Origin: Alteromonas marina
GTDB taxonomy: Bacteria; Pseudomonadota; Gammaproteobacteria; Enterobacterales; Alteromonadaceae
Direction of reading: 5' to 3'
NCBI RefSeq assembly: GCF_000808575.1
Contig: NZ_JWLW01000004.1
Span: forward strand, 1-64,000
DNA: 64,000 bases
The notes beneath the pieces were generated by a model. The model was not told the DNA's origin. It made no database searches and saw only the letters and a list, made by a program, of their open reading frames with translations. Below are positions 1 to 8,319 of the stretch, one piece after another (the stretch's first letter is position 1; every line of letters starts with the position of its first letter). The position numbers and the translations under genes are program-made.

Positions 1-58
1 TTAACTGACTGGCATTAGCCTTTTGGCGCTGTTTTTGTTTATATCAGTTTGAACAAAA

Positions 59-694
59 CTACTCTTTATTTTCTACAGGCCATCCGCCTAACGCTTTATA
101 GCGATTTACCATATAGCAAAATAGCTCTGTGGTCTTTTGGGCGTCATATAGCGCGCTGTGCGCTTCGTTTTGATCAAATGCAATCCCTGCAGCACGGCAC
201 GCTTTTACCAAAACAGTTTGTCCTAAGGCAAGACCTGCAAGACTGGTGGTATCAAACGAAACAAATGGGTGGAACGGTGTGCGCTTTATATTACAGCGCT
301 CTATCGCAGCATTGACGAAACTCTGATCGAACGTTGCATTATGAGCAACGATAACAGAACGTTGGCAGTCAGCATTTTTTTGCGCCTTGCGGATAACTTT
401 ACATAAGTCCTTCATGGCTTCGCTTTCTTCAATCGCACCTCGTAATGCACAATTTGGGTCGATACCATTAAACTCTAAGGCTGCTGGCTCTAGGTTGGCA
501 CCTTCAAAGGGGTCAATGTGATAGTGAAAAGTTTGATCGGGATGAAGTATACCGTTTTCATCCATTTTTACTGTTACCGCTGCTAATTCTAACAGGGCGT
601 CAGTGCCTGCATTAAATCCGGCTGTTTCAACGTCGATGACAACGGGAAAATAACCTCGAAAGCGCTGGGAAAGAAGGGGCGGGTTGGCAGACAT
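59..694 (-). CDS. rnt: Ribonuclease T
   Basis: Single-strand-specific 3'-5' exoribonuclease of the DEDDh family, which trims the 3' ends of tRNA and other stable RNAs in the cytoplasm. The 211-residue protein has the usual family length. All five catalytic residues are visible: D21 and E23 (IDVETAG), D123 (TFDQSF), H179 and D184 (AHSALYD). The ATG at 694 is preferred over an in-frame GTG at 700 because AAGAG lies at suitable spacing before it. The gene diverges from motY; rnt and motY are also neighbours in vibrios, as far as I recall. No clear terminator is visible in bases 1-58. Confidence 0.96.
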   Translation of the reverse strand: MSANPPLLSQRFRGYFPVVIDVETAGFNAGTDALLELAAVTVKMDENGILHPDQTFHYHIDPFEGANLEPAALEFNGIDPNCALRGAIEESEAMKDLCKVIRKAQKNADCQRSVIVAHNATFDQSFVNAAIERCNIKRTPFHPFVSFDTTSLAGLALGQTVLVKACRAAGIAFDQNEAHSALYDAQKTTELFCYMVNRYKALGGWPVENKE

Positions 695-726
695 AAACAC
701 TCTTGTAAGACTCTATTGCGTAAATT

Positions 727-753
727 GGTTGGTGACTCAAGTGCGTACCAACC
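727..753. promoter_or_regulatory. Inverted repeat upstream of rnt
   Basis: GGTTGGT and ACCAACC form a perfect 7-bp inverted repeat with a 13-nt loop, in the region shared by the divergent rnt and motY promoters. A short direct repeat (TATTGCGTAAA, near 714 and 763) flanks it. It could be an operator or a hairpin in the rnt leader. The sequence does not decide this. Confidence 0.3.
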
Positions 754-872
754 TGCGAAGCATATTGCGTAAAAGAATTATCGCAAGGATACCTTCGAGT
801 TGCCAGTTTCAATTTATACGTTGTTAAATCAGGGGTATAGCAATGGTACGAAACTCCGATGGTATTAAACGC

Positions 873-899
873 TAAACTTTTCTACAATTTGGACGATAA
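873..899 (+). promoter_or_regulatory. Sigma-28 (FliA) type promoter of motY
   Basis: TAAACTTT, then 11 bases, then GACGATAA. This matches the sigma-28 consensus TAAAGTTT-N11-GCCGATAA at 14 of 16 positions with exact spacing. It lies about 135 bp before the chosen motY start and points toward it. Motor genes are classic late flagellar sigma-28 targets, so the placement supports the match. Confidence 0.8.
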
Positions 900-1034
900 T
901 CATATTAAGCGTAATGAATTCAAAAGCTCAATGAGAGTGTTTTATATAAGTTAATTCGATTCAATATGCTTGGTGATTCGGGGCGTATCATTGTCTCTTG
1001 CCCGTGTTTGTCTGATTTTCGTTATGGTGTCGAA

Positions 1035-1907
1035 ATGGTGTCGAAATTAAAATATATCGCTTTATTGGGGGTAGTGGGGTCATTATCTTCCCACGCTGCC
1101 ATGCGGCAATATTCTGCAACCATAGAAAGCTCCAACTGGCGTATCGATACTGACACCCGCCTTCAGTGTACTCTCAACCACGCATTACCGGGTTACGGTG
1201 AAGCCATGTTCACAAGCACGGCATCGAAGCAACTTAACATGGAATTTGAGCTGGACATGCATTTGCTGCCCAGCAAATTTGATATGGCTGCAGTCTATTC
1301 TGTACCACCTAAATGGATGCCAGGCGTCGCGCCTAAAACCATAGCCGACATGTCTCTTCGAAAACAGTACAACGGTGATCTACCCCAAGATGCTGCGTGG
1401 ACTATGCTGTCTGAATTGGAAAAAGGCTTTTGGCCCACAATCTATTACCAAGACTGGTATAACAAATACGACCAGGTGAGCGTGGCACTAAACGCCAGTA
1501 ATTTTTCAGGCGTGTATCGAGAGTTCGTTAAGTGTGTCTCGAACCTACTCCCATTTAGTTTTGATGATATTGCCTACACGGTATTGTCTTATAAGAACAA
1601 CAGCACAGAACTGACCAAATATTCGCAAAAGCGTTTAACCATGATTGGTGAATATTTGAAAGAAGACAGCGAGCTCGAGCTTGTGCTTCTTGACGGTTAT
1701 ACCGATAGCTATGGCGGTCGCTACAACAACGAACAATTGTCTATTCGACGGGCCAACGAAGTAAAAAGCTATTTGACGACGCTAGGTGTACCTGAAGATC
1801 GAATTCAGTTAACAGGCCACGGTGAGAAACGCCATATTGCGCCAAACGATACGCGAGAAAGCCGCGCCCAAAACAGACGCGTGGTGGTGCGACTTTCTAA
1901 ATCGTAG
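1035..1907 (+). CDS. motY: Sodium-driven flagellar motor protein MotY
   Basis: Component of the periplasmic T ring that helps anchor the PomA/PomB sodium stator around the polar flagellar motor. The protein has a signal peptide ending near SSHA-AMRQY, an N-terminal MotY domain, and a C-terminal OmpA-like peptidoglycan-binding domain from about residue 175, with LDGYTDSYG and the NEQLSIRRA...RAQNRRV signature. The start at 1035 gives 290 residues with a proper signal peptide, close to vibrio MotY (about 293). The longer in-frame ORF from 966 would put 23 non-hydrophobic residues before the signal. The start sits in an 11-bp tandem duplication (1024-1045) that also creates an out-of-frame upstream ATG. 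Confidence 0.9.
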   Translation: MVSKLKYIALLGVVGSLSSHAAMRQYSATIESSNWRIDTDTRLQCTLNHALPGYGEAMFTSTASKQLNMEFELDMHLLPSKFDMAAVYSVPPKWMPGVAPKTIADMSLRKQYNGDLPQDAAWTMLSELEKGFWPTIYYQDWYNKYDQVSVALNASNFSGVYREFVKCVSNLLPFSFDDIAYTVLSYKNNSTELTKYSQKRLTMIGEYLKEDSELELVLLDGYTDSYGGRYNNEQLSIRRANEVKSYLTTLGVPEDRIQLTGHGEKRHIAPNDTRESRAQNRRVVVRLSKS

Positions 1908-1927
1908 GCGCTAATTGTTGCGCCTAC
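1904..1927 (+). terminator. Hairpin at the 3' end of motY
   Basis: GTAGGCGC and GCGCCTAC form a perfect 8-bp stem with an 8-nt loop, overlapping the motY stop codon and lying between the convergent genes motY and glpQ. No strong T-run follows on either strand, so it may be a weak terminator or a 3'-end protecting hairpin. Confidence 0.4.
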
Positions 1928-1950
1928 ACTCGCTTTAAAATGCGTTAGTT

Positions 1951-3141
1951 TTATTTTTCTCGCCACCTTAATACCGGTATTAAATGGTCGGTGAAAACAC
2001 CGTCAGCATGTATTACGTTGTCTAAAACTTCCAAGACTTGTTCTGAACTCATACCTGCCGGTAGTGCATCATGTCGGTAGGTGTAGGGGTGGATTGTCAG
2101 GTTATTTTCGTGGGCGTATTTAATCCATTCCGCAGCTTCTATTTTTCCTTGAGCCATCGCTTTTTTATCGAGTAAATGGCCTAACCAAGGGCCTATACCA
2201 TCGGCATACAATGCAACCTGCTGCATGCCTTTCTGTGTGCGTAGCCATTCATAGTCTGTGTCGCTTTCGCCCCAGTCGTTCTCGCCAATCAGCATGACAA
2301 CTTTACCTTTATAGCCCAAGGTTTCACGAATGCGCTTAACTTCGTTAAAGTCGAAGCATTGCAGATAGCTATTACCGCTCTCGCCACCAAATCCGTAAGC
2401 ATTTAAAGCATCTACAACGATTTTACTGGCATCAATGCCTTCTTTAATGTGAAAGGCAGGGGACTTTACTTCAGGATAAACCCCTACAGATGTGCCAAAT
2501 TGGCGATTTAGCTCGCTGATTAATTCAAAATGTTCAGCTAATGTAGCCACTTTGAAGTTAGCGTGGTTACCGCGATATCTATCGGCAAACACTTGGCTCC
2601 CGTCACTATTAGTGCGCTCGTGTACCCGCAGTTGTCGCAGTTCTTCAAGGGTAAAATCACGCGCGTAATAACGGCCGTCACCTCGATGGCGCGCCGGGAA
2701 CACATCTTCTACGTTGGTAACCGTTTCTAAATGAATGTCGTGTAGTACAACGGGTATGTCGTCTTTGGTGATAACAACATCTTGTTCGATAAAATCAGGG
2801 CGCAATGAAAAAGCGAGAGTAGCAGCTTCGAGAGTATGCTCAGGTAAATAGCCAGATGCGCCGCGATGGGCAATTACCGTAAATCGCTCTTCATCCTTCA
2901 CTTTTGTATCAGCGATTGTTTGCGCATGGTCGTTATACGTAGCAGTGGCCGAAAACGCATTGCCAGAAGCAAATGAAGCGGTAAAAGCGACAAGTAACGC
3001 TGGCAGAATAGCGGCTAGTTTTGCTTTGGGTTTAGTGCAAAAATTTACATTGCCCTTTGCTCTAGAATTCGGGCTTGGCGCTATTCCAGCTAGGTTTATA
3101 CTTTTAGCGTTTTGCGTAAATAACAAGCGATTTCGTAGCAT
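1951..3141 (-). CDS. glpQ: Periplasmic glycerophosphodiester phosphodiesterase
   Basis: Hydrolyses glycerophosphodiesters from phospholipid turnover to glycerol-3-phosphate and an alcohol. The GDPD TIM-barrel signature is present: HRGASGYLPEHTL starting near residue 91, then IEQDVV and VLHDIHLETVT. It ends with the usual DGVFTD segment. The start is unambiguous, because GGAG lies 9 nt before the ATG. This leaves an unusually long, polar N-terminus of about 37 residues before the hydrophobic export segment (LAAILPALLVAF...NAFSA). At 396 residues it is about 40 longer than E. coli GlpQ, mainly because of that leader. No glp permease gene is adjacent. Confidence 0.92.
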   Translation of the reverse strand: MLRNRLLFTQNAKSINLAGIAPSPNSRAKGNVNFCTKPKAKLAAILPALLVAFTASFASGNAFSATATYNDHAQTIADTKVKDEERFTVIAHRGASGYLPEHTLEAATLAFSLRPDFIEQDVVITKDDIPVVLHDIHLETVTNVEDVFPARHRGDGRYYARDFTLEELRQLRVHERTNSDGSQVFADRYRGNHANFKVATLAEHFELISELNRQFGTSVGVYPEVKSPAFHIKEGIDASKIVVDALNAYGFGGESGNSYLQCFDFNEVKRIRETLGYKGKVVMLIGENDWGESDTDYEWLRTQKGMQQVALYADGIGPWLGHLLDKKAMAQGKIEAAEWIKYAHENNLTIHPYTYRHDALPAGMSSEQVLEVLDNVIHADGVFTDHLIPVLRWREK

Positions 3142-3284
3142 GTAACGTCACTCCATGTGTTTTAATTGGCTGCTAATCTGTGCCACACTTTTGTATGTGA
3201 TACTGTGGTGTTTAAAGCGTCTAAAGCGTTTAAATCGCGCTAAGTATCAAGGGCTTCTTCTCGCGCTCATACTTGCGAGCTTGA

Positions 3285-3680
3285 TCACAGCGAGATTGAT
3301 TTATTTTGTATGAGTTCTATGGCATATCCATCGGGGTCGCGTACAAAAGCGATAACTGTTGACCCACCTTTTACAGGGCCTGGTTTGCGATACACATCGG
3401 CACCATTTGCTTCTAAATTCTCACAAAACTGATAGATGTCATCTACTTCAATGGCGATATGACCATATGCGTTACCCTTATCGTAGGAATTGTCGCCCCA
3501 GTTATAGGTAAGTTCTAATACTGTACTGTCAGCTTCATCACCATATCCAACGAAAGCCAGCGTATATTCGTATTCTTTGTTTTCAGACTGACGAAGAAGG
3601 CGCATGCCCATGAGTGAAGTATAAAAATGAAGTGAAGCTTCTAAGTTTTCAACTCGAAGCATGGTGTGAAGCATTCGCAT
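3285..3680 (-). CDS. gloA: Lactoylglutathione lyase (glyoxalase I)
   Basis: Isomerises the methylglyoxal-glutathione hemithioacetal to S-lactoylglutathione in the cytoplasm. The 131-residue protein begins [13 protein letters not shown], as in E. coli GloA. The four metal ligands are at the family positions H5, E56, H74 and E122, which is the nickel-type bacterial enzyme. The start at 3680 has AGGA 8 nt upstream. An ORF reading back to 3773 adds 31 residues with no family similarity, so it is not used. The gene is a single-gene unit downstream of a gene-poor region. Confidence 0.95.
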   Translation of the reverse strand: MRMLHTMLRVENLEASLHFYTSLMGMRLLRQSENKEYEYTLAFVGYGDEADSTVLELTYNWGDNSYDKGNAYGHIAIEVDDIYQFCENLEANGADVYRKPGPVKGGSTVIAFVRDPDGYAIELIQNKSISL

Positions 3681-3870
3681 AACAGATTCCTTTTCGAGCC
3701 ATCGGAATAACTCGATGGCACACAGCATTGTGATTGCGTGTTGGACGTTACTTTTCTGTACTCCTAAATTCATAAAGTACTTTCATAAGTAAACGCAAAC
3801 GACACGCGCTTATGATAATAAGGAAATGTTAACGCTTTAAGACAGTTTTACAATTCTAATTAATCGTAAC

Positions 3871-4135
3871 ATACCAGTCCGCATAGATAATTTCCCACTC
3901 AGAAAGTGCTGGCAAGTTTCCTAGCGAAGCGTGGGAGTGCAGGAATAGTTGTTCCCTTTCAAATTCCCAGAATGAAGCTAGGAAGCTTGCCAGATCTTCC
4001 CGAAGGGCGAGTTTAAAATGTCCGTACTCTTTGTTGTGTCACCTTAATGTAGAACCACTATACCTGCGGTAACACGCCGCGATTACGAACATTTTAAGTC
4101 TCGCTGAGTGGGTAATTATCTATGTGGACTGGTAT
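3871..4135. mobile_element. MITE-like non-coding element with 32-bp inverted termini
   Basis: The left end (3871-3902, starting ATACCAGTCC) and right end (4104-4135, ending GGACTGGTAT) are inverted copies matching at 30 of 32 positions. Inside are two further palindromes. In the left lobe, 3909-3925 pairs with 3977-3993 at 16 of 17 positions. In the right lobe, 4007-4021 pairs with 4089-4104 with one bulge, enclosing a smaller pair at 4036-4043/4068-4075. No ORF of note is present. No target duplication is evident unless it is the TA inside the terminal ATA/TAT. The size, terminal repeats and lack of coding fit a non-autonomous transposable element. The parent transposase is not in this window. 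Confidence 0.75.
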
Positions 4136-4587
4136 CAAAAGCCCCACAGACCGATATTATCAATTTTAAGACGGCGAGGCTGGCCCAACAGGTACACTAC
4201 CATCTTACCTAGATCTTCATTTTGAATCAGGTTAATGAGTACGTGTCTGTCATAATTTAAACCTATAGCAAAAAAGCAAGACTAACCTAGCTTTCAACTG
4301 CCTTGAACAAACATACGTATTCAGCTTCCAAAAAACATTTTTGTAAAAAAGTTGTATTTTGGTTAAAAAATAAACTAAAAACTAGTAGACATTACTCACA
4401 ATAACCTGTACCTTTCGCATCGCTCTAGATATGTTATTTGCTTTACCTATTACTGCGCTGTACCTCTTTTTTAAATCTTTCAAATTGAAGTTTTATATAG
4501 ATATACAACTGCTTTACTAGCTTGGAGATGTCTATAGCTATTCGGTGGCTTCCACCATTACATCAATTTTTTTAAAAGGTTTTTATT
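4136..4587 (+). promoter_or_regulatory. Gene-free leader region of the cold-shock gene
   Basis: About 450 AT-rich bases without a credible ORF, between the MITE-like element and the cold-shock gene. Cold-shock genes often have long structured leaders that act as RNA thermometers. Here a small hairpin (GGTGG-CTT-CCACC, about 4545-4557) lies just before the AAAAGG ribosome binding site. I could not fix a promoter with confidence. Confidence 0.4.
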
Positions 4588-4800
4588 ATGTCTAATTCTG
4601 TAAACGGTACAGTTAAGTGGTTCAACGAAGAAAAAGGTTTTGGTTTTATCACTCCTGAAGCTGGCGGCAAAGACGTATTCGTACATTTCCGTTCAATTGC
4701 TTCTGACGGTTTCAAAACGTTGAAAGAAGGCCAAGAAGTTAGCTTCGAAGTTGAACAAGGCCAAAAAGGTCCACAAGCTGCTAACGTAGTAGTTCGATAA
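4588..4800 (+). CDS. Cold-shock protein (CspA family)
   Basis: A 70-residue single cold-shock domain that binds single-stranded RNA and DNA and acts as an RNA chaperone or antiterminator. Both nucleic-acid-binding motifs are present: RNP1 as KGFGFIT (about residues 16-22) and RNP2 as VFVHF (about 30-34). The ATG has AAAAGG upstream at good spacing. The long upstream region is typical of cold-inducible family members, but constitutive paralogues cannot be told apart by sequence, so no specific symbol is given. Confidence 0.95.
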   Translation: MSNSVNGTVKWFNEEKGFGFITPEAGGKDVFVHFRSIASDGFKTLKEGQEVSFEVEQGQKGPQAANVVVR

Positions 4801-4857
4801 GACCTCTAAGCTTATCAAAGGTCATTTCTCTTTTCTGAAGTGACCTCATAAAATATG

Positions 4858-4892
4858 GGCTCTTTCTGAAACTTAGTGTTCACGCAAGAGCC
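4858..4892 (+). terminator. Possible terminator after the cold-shock gene
   Basis: GGCTCTT pairs with AAGAGCC (7 bp, 21-nt loop) and is followed 9 bases later by a short T-run. A second hairpin built on AGGTCA/TGACCT (4819-4846) precedes it. The loop is long and the T-run displaced, so the call is weak. Confidence 0.35.
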
Positions 4893-4969
4893 TAATTATC
4901 GTTTTTCGATTTCTTTACCCAACCTGCGAGGAATTCAAAACAAATAACATCAAAAAAGAAGTATTTACT

Positions 4970-5149
4970 ATGCAATTTCAAGATTCTATCTCTACCTTTA
5001 ATAGCGCCATGTCAGGTGCGTTAATTTCAAATATCTCCATAAATAAAACAACCGTTGCCTATAAACATGCGAATACTTATCGGCATGTAGAATTGCCATC
5101 AAGGCAAGAAGCAAAGCGATTTGTTGCCCAGCTTATTCAAGCGCAATAA
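4970..5149 (+). CDS. Small hypothetical protein, 59 residues
   Basis: An ORF of 59 codons downstream of the cold-shock gene, beginning MQFQDSISTFNSAM and ending VAQLIQAQ. The composition is protein-like, with a mixed polar N-terminus and an amphipathic C-terminal helix (EAKRFVAQLIQAQ). The upstream AAGAAG is a poor ribosome binding site. I do not recognise the family. The sense orientation and lack of any other gene in 4801-5254 argue that it is real, but it could be fortuitous. Confidence 0.45.
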   Translation: MQFQDSISTFNSAMSGALISNISINKTTVAYKHANTYRHVELPSRQEAKRFVAQLIQAQ

Positions 5150-5254
5150 AACGTAAGCATTTCGGACTAGCAGAGGCGAGGGTAAGCAGATTACTGGTAT
5201 GCAATGGCCAGCACGAGATGCACTGACCACTGTTTGATGATTACTAACGTGAAA

Positions 5255-6673
5255 CTATTGTTTAGCTTTTAAGTCAACGTCCGAATCGGCTAACAAGTAT
5301 ATACTTGCTGCGTAGGCTGCAATGTTTTGCGCAAGTTCATCGGGGGCAATTTTATCTAAGGTATCATCTGGCGTATGGTGAAGATCAAAGTAATCTCTAC
5401 CGTTTTGATTTAACCTAATCGTTGGTACGCCTTTCGCTGCTAGCGGAATAATGTCAGGGCCGCCGCCAGCAATGTCTGAACCGCCACGCACTATACCTAG
5501 CGGTGATAAAATCTTCGCAATTTCATCGACTAGCACAGTCGCTTCGGGATTCACATTTGACACTAGTTGCCAGATAGTTTGCGCACCAAAGTCAGATTCT
5601 GTGGCCAGAACGTGATTTTTAAGGTTCTTTTCGTGCTGTTTAGCGTAAGCAAAGGCGCCTAATAGGCCCACTTCTTCAGCGCCAAACATGACCACACGAA
5701 TGGTGCGTTTTGGGCGCTCTGGCAGTGAAGCAATTAATGCAGCAGCTGCCGTGGTAATAGCAACGCCTGCGCCGTCATCAACTGCACCGGTTCCTAAGTC
5801 CCAGCTGTCTAGGTGGCCGCCAATAAGGATAATCTCTTCGGGTTTCTCACTGCCCACTAAATCCAGTATTACGTTGCCGCTGTTTACTTCGCCTTTCCAT
5901 TTCGATTCAGAGTGAAGCGACAGTGACAGCGGTTTACCTAAGTTATGTAGACGTCGTAAATGGTCTGCGTCAGGGTTTGAGATAGCGACTACGGGGATAT
6001 CAGCCCAATTATCGCCGTCTGAGCTCATCATGCCTGAGTGAGGGAAACGGTGAGAGTCTGAACCTACTGAGCGCACGACCAGCGCTTCAGCGCCGCCGCG
6101 TTGAGCATGTTGCCAACCAATTCGGCGGCGTTGGTTCGCTTGACCATAGCCTGCACCTGTTTGGCTTTTAACCATGGCGTCGCCATCGACAAATGCAATT
6201 TTGCCTTTAAGGGCACCATCTTTAACTGCGGTTAGCGCGTGAATGTCTCTGAAATAAACGATGTCTGCATTAATCTCGCTTTCAGAAGGCGCTGCACCGC
6301 CAAGGGCTGTGCCGTAAAGCGGTTGAGCATAAGGCGCCGTGAGTGAAATGTGTAGGTGGCCTCTATCCCAAAAGGGCATAGTGAATTCTTCTACGCTGAC
6401 TTTATCAAAACCTAGACGTTCTCCTACCACCACGCCCCAATCTCTAGCTCGTTTTTCTGCTTCAGAGCCGCCCAGGCGAGGGCCAATCTCAGTGGTTAGT
6501 GATTCAACAATGCTATAGCCTAAATCACTTTTCAGGGCTTTTTGAATTAATGCTTCCGCATTTTTCTTTTGCTCGTCAGTGATGGGGGATGTTTCTGCAA
6601 AAACACCAAAACTGCATGCACTTACTAATGCACCAAACGCTAGCCTTCTAGCGATAGTATTCAATCGAGACAT
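5255..6673 (-). CDS. Secreted M28 family peptidase with PA domain
   Basis: Zinc-dependent exopeptidase of the carboxypeptidase Q-like M28 group, probably periplasmic or secreted and used to scavenge amino acids. A signal peptide ends near SFGVFA-ETS. An inserted protease-associated (PA) domain covers about residues 125-245. The metal ligands follow: H and D in GGHLDSWD (near 285), D in VDDGAG, E in GAEEVG, D in ESDFG and H in LHHTPDDT (near 435). The start is supported by GGAG 5 nt upstream of the ATG. It is a single-gene unit with no partner. The substrate cannot be read from the sequence. Confidence 0.88.
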   Translation of the reverse strand: MSRLNTIARRLAFGALVSACSFGVFAETSPITDEQKKNAEALIQKALKSDLGYSIVESLTTEIGPRLGGSEAEKRARDWGVVVGERLGFDKVSVEEFTMPFWDRGHLHISLTAPYAQPLYGTALGGAAPSESEINADIVYFRDIHALTAVKDGALKGKIAFVDGDAMVKSQTGAGYGQANQRRRIGWQHAQRGGAEALVVRSVGSDSHRFPHSGMMSSDGDNWADIPVVAISNPDADHLRRLHNLGKPLSLSLHSESKWKGEVNSGNVILDLVGSEKPEEIILIGGHLDSWDLGTGAVDDGAGVAITTAAAALIASLPERPKRTIRVVMFGAEEVGLLGAFAYAKQHEKNLKNHVLATESDFGAQTIWQLVSNVNPEATVLVDEIAKILSPLGIVRGGSDIAGGGPDIIPLAAKGVPTIRLNQNGRDYFDLHHTPDDTLDKIAPDELAQNIAAYAASIYLLADSDVDLKAKQ

Positions 6674-6834
6674 GTGTTCTCCATGGATTTATTTTTATAT
6701 TTCTTTTTTATTTGCGCGAGCAAAACTCTAACCCATCCATCATAGCCAATTTGATTGTCCCTTTCGAGGCAAACCACAAGCGTAAGTCGTGTGTTAGTCG
6801 CAAAATTTCTTTTAAGAGAAAATAAATGGAGAAT

Positions 6835-6855
6835 AAAAAAGGAGCCTAAGGCTCC
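6835..6855 (-). terminator. Rho-independent terminator of the rsx-nth operon
   Basis: Read leftward, a GGAGCC/GGCTCC stem is followed directly by six T residues. It lies 13 bp after the nth stop codon and closes the rsxABCDGE-nth transcription unit. Confidence 0.88.
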
Positions 6856-6868
6856 TCTCTGAAAGTTT

Positions 6869-7591
6869 CTATTTACGCTTCTTCTTAAGCGCCAACTTTT
6901 GTTTTTTCTCTTGTTCCTTCAGTACTTCGTTAATGAAACTCTTTCTGCCGAACTCGCGTGTGATAACACACTTGTTTAAGTCGAAACCGCGGGCAGGGCA
7001 GTATTCTCTACCATATAGAATGATTTGGAGATGCAAATCGTTCCACCTTTCTTTTGGGAACAAACGTTTTGCGTCACGCTCTGTCTGCTCTACACTTTTT
7101 CCGTTCGACAGCCCCCAGCGATACATTAATCGGTGGATATGAGTATCTACGGGAAAAGCAGGAATGCCAAAGCCTTGAGACATAACCACAGCGGCAGTCT
7201 TGTGACCCACTGCTGGCATGGCTTCCAGCGCTTCAAAGTTTGCAGGCACTTCACCGTTATGCTGCTTGATGATCATGTCAGACAAATGCCAAATGCCTTT
7301 GGACTTCATGGGAGATAAACCACAAGGGCGAATAATGTCTTGAATTTCTTCAATACTCATCAATACCATGTCGTACGGATTATCTGCCCGAGCAAAGAGC
7401 TTTGGCGTAATTTGGTTAACGCGCTCATCTGTACATTGCGCCGATAGGAGAACCGCAATGAGTAACGTATATGGGTCTTTATGATCTAAAAAGATAGGAA
7501 TTTCCGGATAAAGGTCATCCAGTATTCGCATGATTTCTTTTACTTTTTCCTGCTTAGAAAGCGGCTTGGCCGGCTTAACTACATCATTCAT
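6869..7591 (-). CDS. nth: Endonuclease III
   Basis: DNA glycosylase/AP lyase that removes oxidised pyrimidines in base excision repair. The helix-hairpin-helix motif AMPAVGHKTAAVV carries the catalytic lysine K131, and the catalytic aspartate is D149 (PVDTHIHR). Where E. coli Nth has four cysteines binding a [4Fe-4S] cluster (C-x6-C-x2-C-x5-C), this protein keeps only C198 and C208. The partners expected near 205 and 214 are not cysteine, so the cluster is probably absent. The 240-residue length includes a lysine-rich tail. It is the last gene of the rsx operon, the same order as in E. coli. Confidence 0.93.
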   Translation of the reverse strand: MNDVVKPAKPLSKQEKVKEIMRILDDLYPEIPIFLDHKDPYTLLIAVLLSAQCTDERVNQITPKLFARADNPYDMVLMSIEEIQDIIRPCGLSPMKSKGIWHLSDMIIKQHNGEVPANFEALEAMPAVGHKTAAVVMSQGFGIPAFPVDTHIHRLMYRWGLSNGKSVEQTERDAKRLFPKERWNDLHLQIILYGREYCPARGFDLNKCVITREFGRKSFINEVLKEQEKKQKLALKKKRK

Positions 7592-7625
7592 TTCTAAATA
7601 CTTTTTTGTTTTTGATTTTTAGCGT

Positions 7626-8318
7626 TTAGCTTTCAGCTGTAACGCGTACCCGTTCAGCCTTCACTGCAGGCAATGTTTGCTTAGCGGCTAACTTTGCATC
7701 AATACTGTTTTTGATAGCAATGAGAAGACCCATACCTAAAAAGGCACCAGGCGGCAGTATCGCAAGCAAAAACGGATTTTCAGTATTGAAAAGCGTGATG
7801 GTCCAGTTCTCAGCAATTGAGCCAAACAGTCTGTCTGCACCAGCTAGCAATGTACCTGCACCCAATATCTCACGCATACCACCTAAAATGACCAGCACTG
7901 CGGTAAAACCCAGTCCCATCATGAATCCGTCGTAGGCAGAGGCGAGCGGCCCGTTTTTCGACGCAAAGGCTTCTGCGCGGCCTATGATGGCGCAGTTAGT
8001 TACAATCAGCGGAATGAAAATACCTAGCGCTAAGTAAAGGTCATAGGTGTATGCATTCATTAATAGCTGAACAATGGTAACGAACGCAGCAATGATCATA
8101 ACAAAAACGGGAATGCGGATTTCGTTTCTTACCACATTACGAACGAGTGAAACGGTAACGTTACTGCCAATGAGTACCAACATGGTAGCGAGGCCTAACC
8201 CAAGACCATTGATAAAGGTTGCGGTAACGGCCAATAGCGGGCACAAACCTAACAGTTGTACCAGCGCAGGATTGTTCTTCCAAAGCCCTTGTAAAGACAG
8301 GTCGCGAAAATCAGTCAC
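7626..8318 (-). CDS. rsxE: Electron transport complex subunit RsxE (RnfE)
   Basis: Integral inner-membrane subunit of the Rsx/Rnf complex, which moves electrons from NADH and is coupled to ion movement; in E. coli it keeps SoxR reduced. The 230-residue protein has about six hydrophobic segments and the RnfA/RnfE family pattern [16 protein letters not shown] and [16 protein letters not shown]. It starts with GTG, with AGGAG 7 nt upstream, one base after the rsxG stop codon, so translation is probably coupled. It is paralogous to rsxA in the same operon. Confidence 0.95.
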   Translation of the reverse strand: MTDFRDLSLQGLWKNNPALVQLLGLCPLLAVTATFINGLGLGLATMLVLIGSNVTVSLVRNVVRNEIRIPVFVMIIAAFVTIVQLLMNAYTYDLYLALGIFIPLIVTNCAIIGRAEAFASKNGPLASAYDGFMMGLGFTAVLVILGGMREILGAGTLLAGADRLFGSIAENWTITLFNTENPFLLAILPPGAFLGMGLLIAIKNSIDAKLAAKQTLPAVKAERVRVTAES

Positions 8319-8319
8319 G

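Noticed and set aside
1-58. Possible end of an insertion sequence or terminator at the left edge (AACTGA/TCAGTT arms)
   Set aside because: Six-base arms far apart and cut off by the window edge. There is not enough to support a call.
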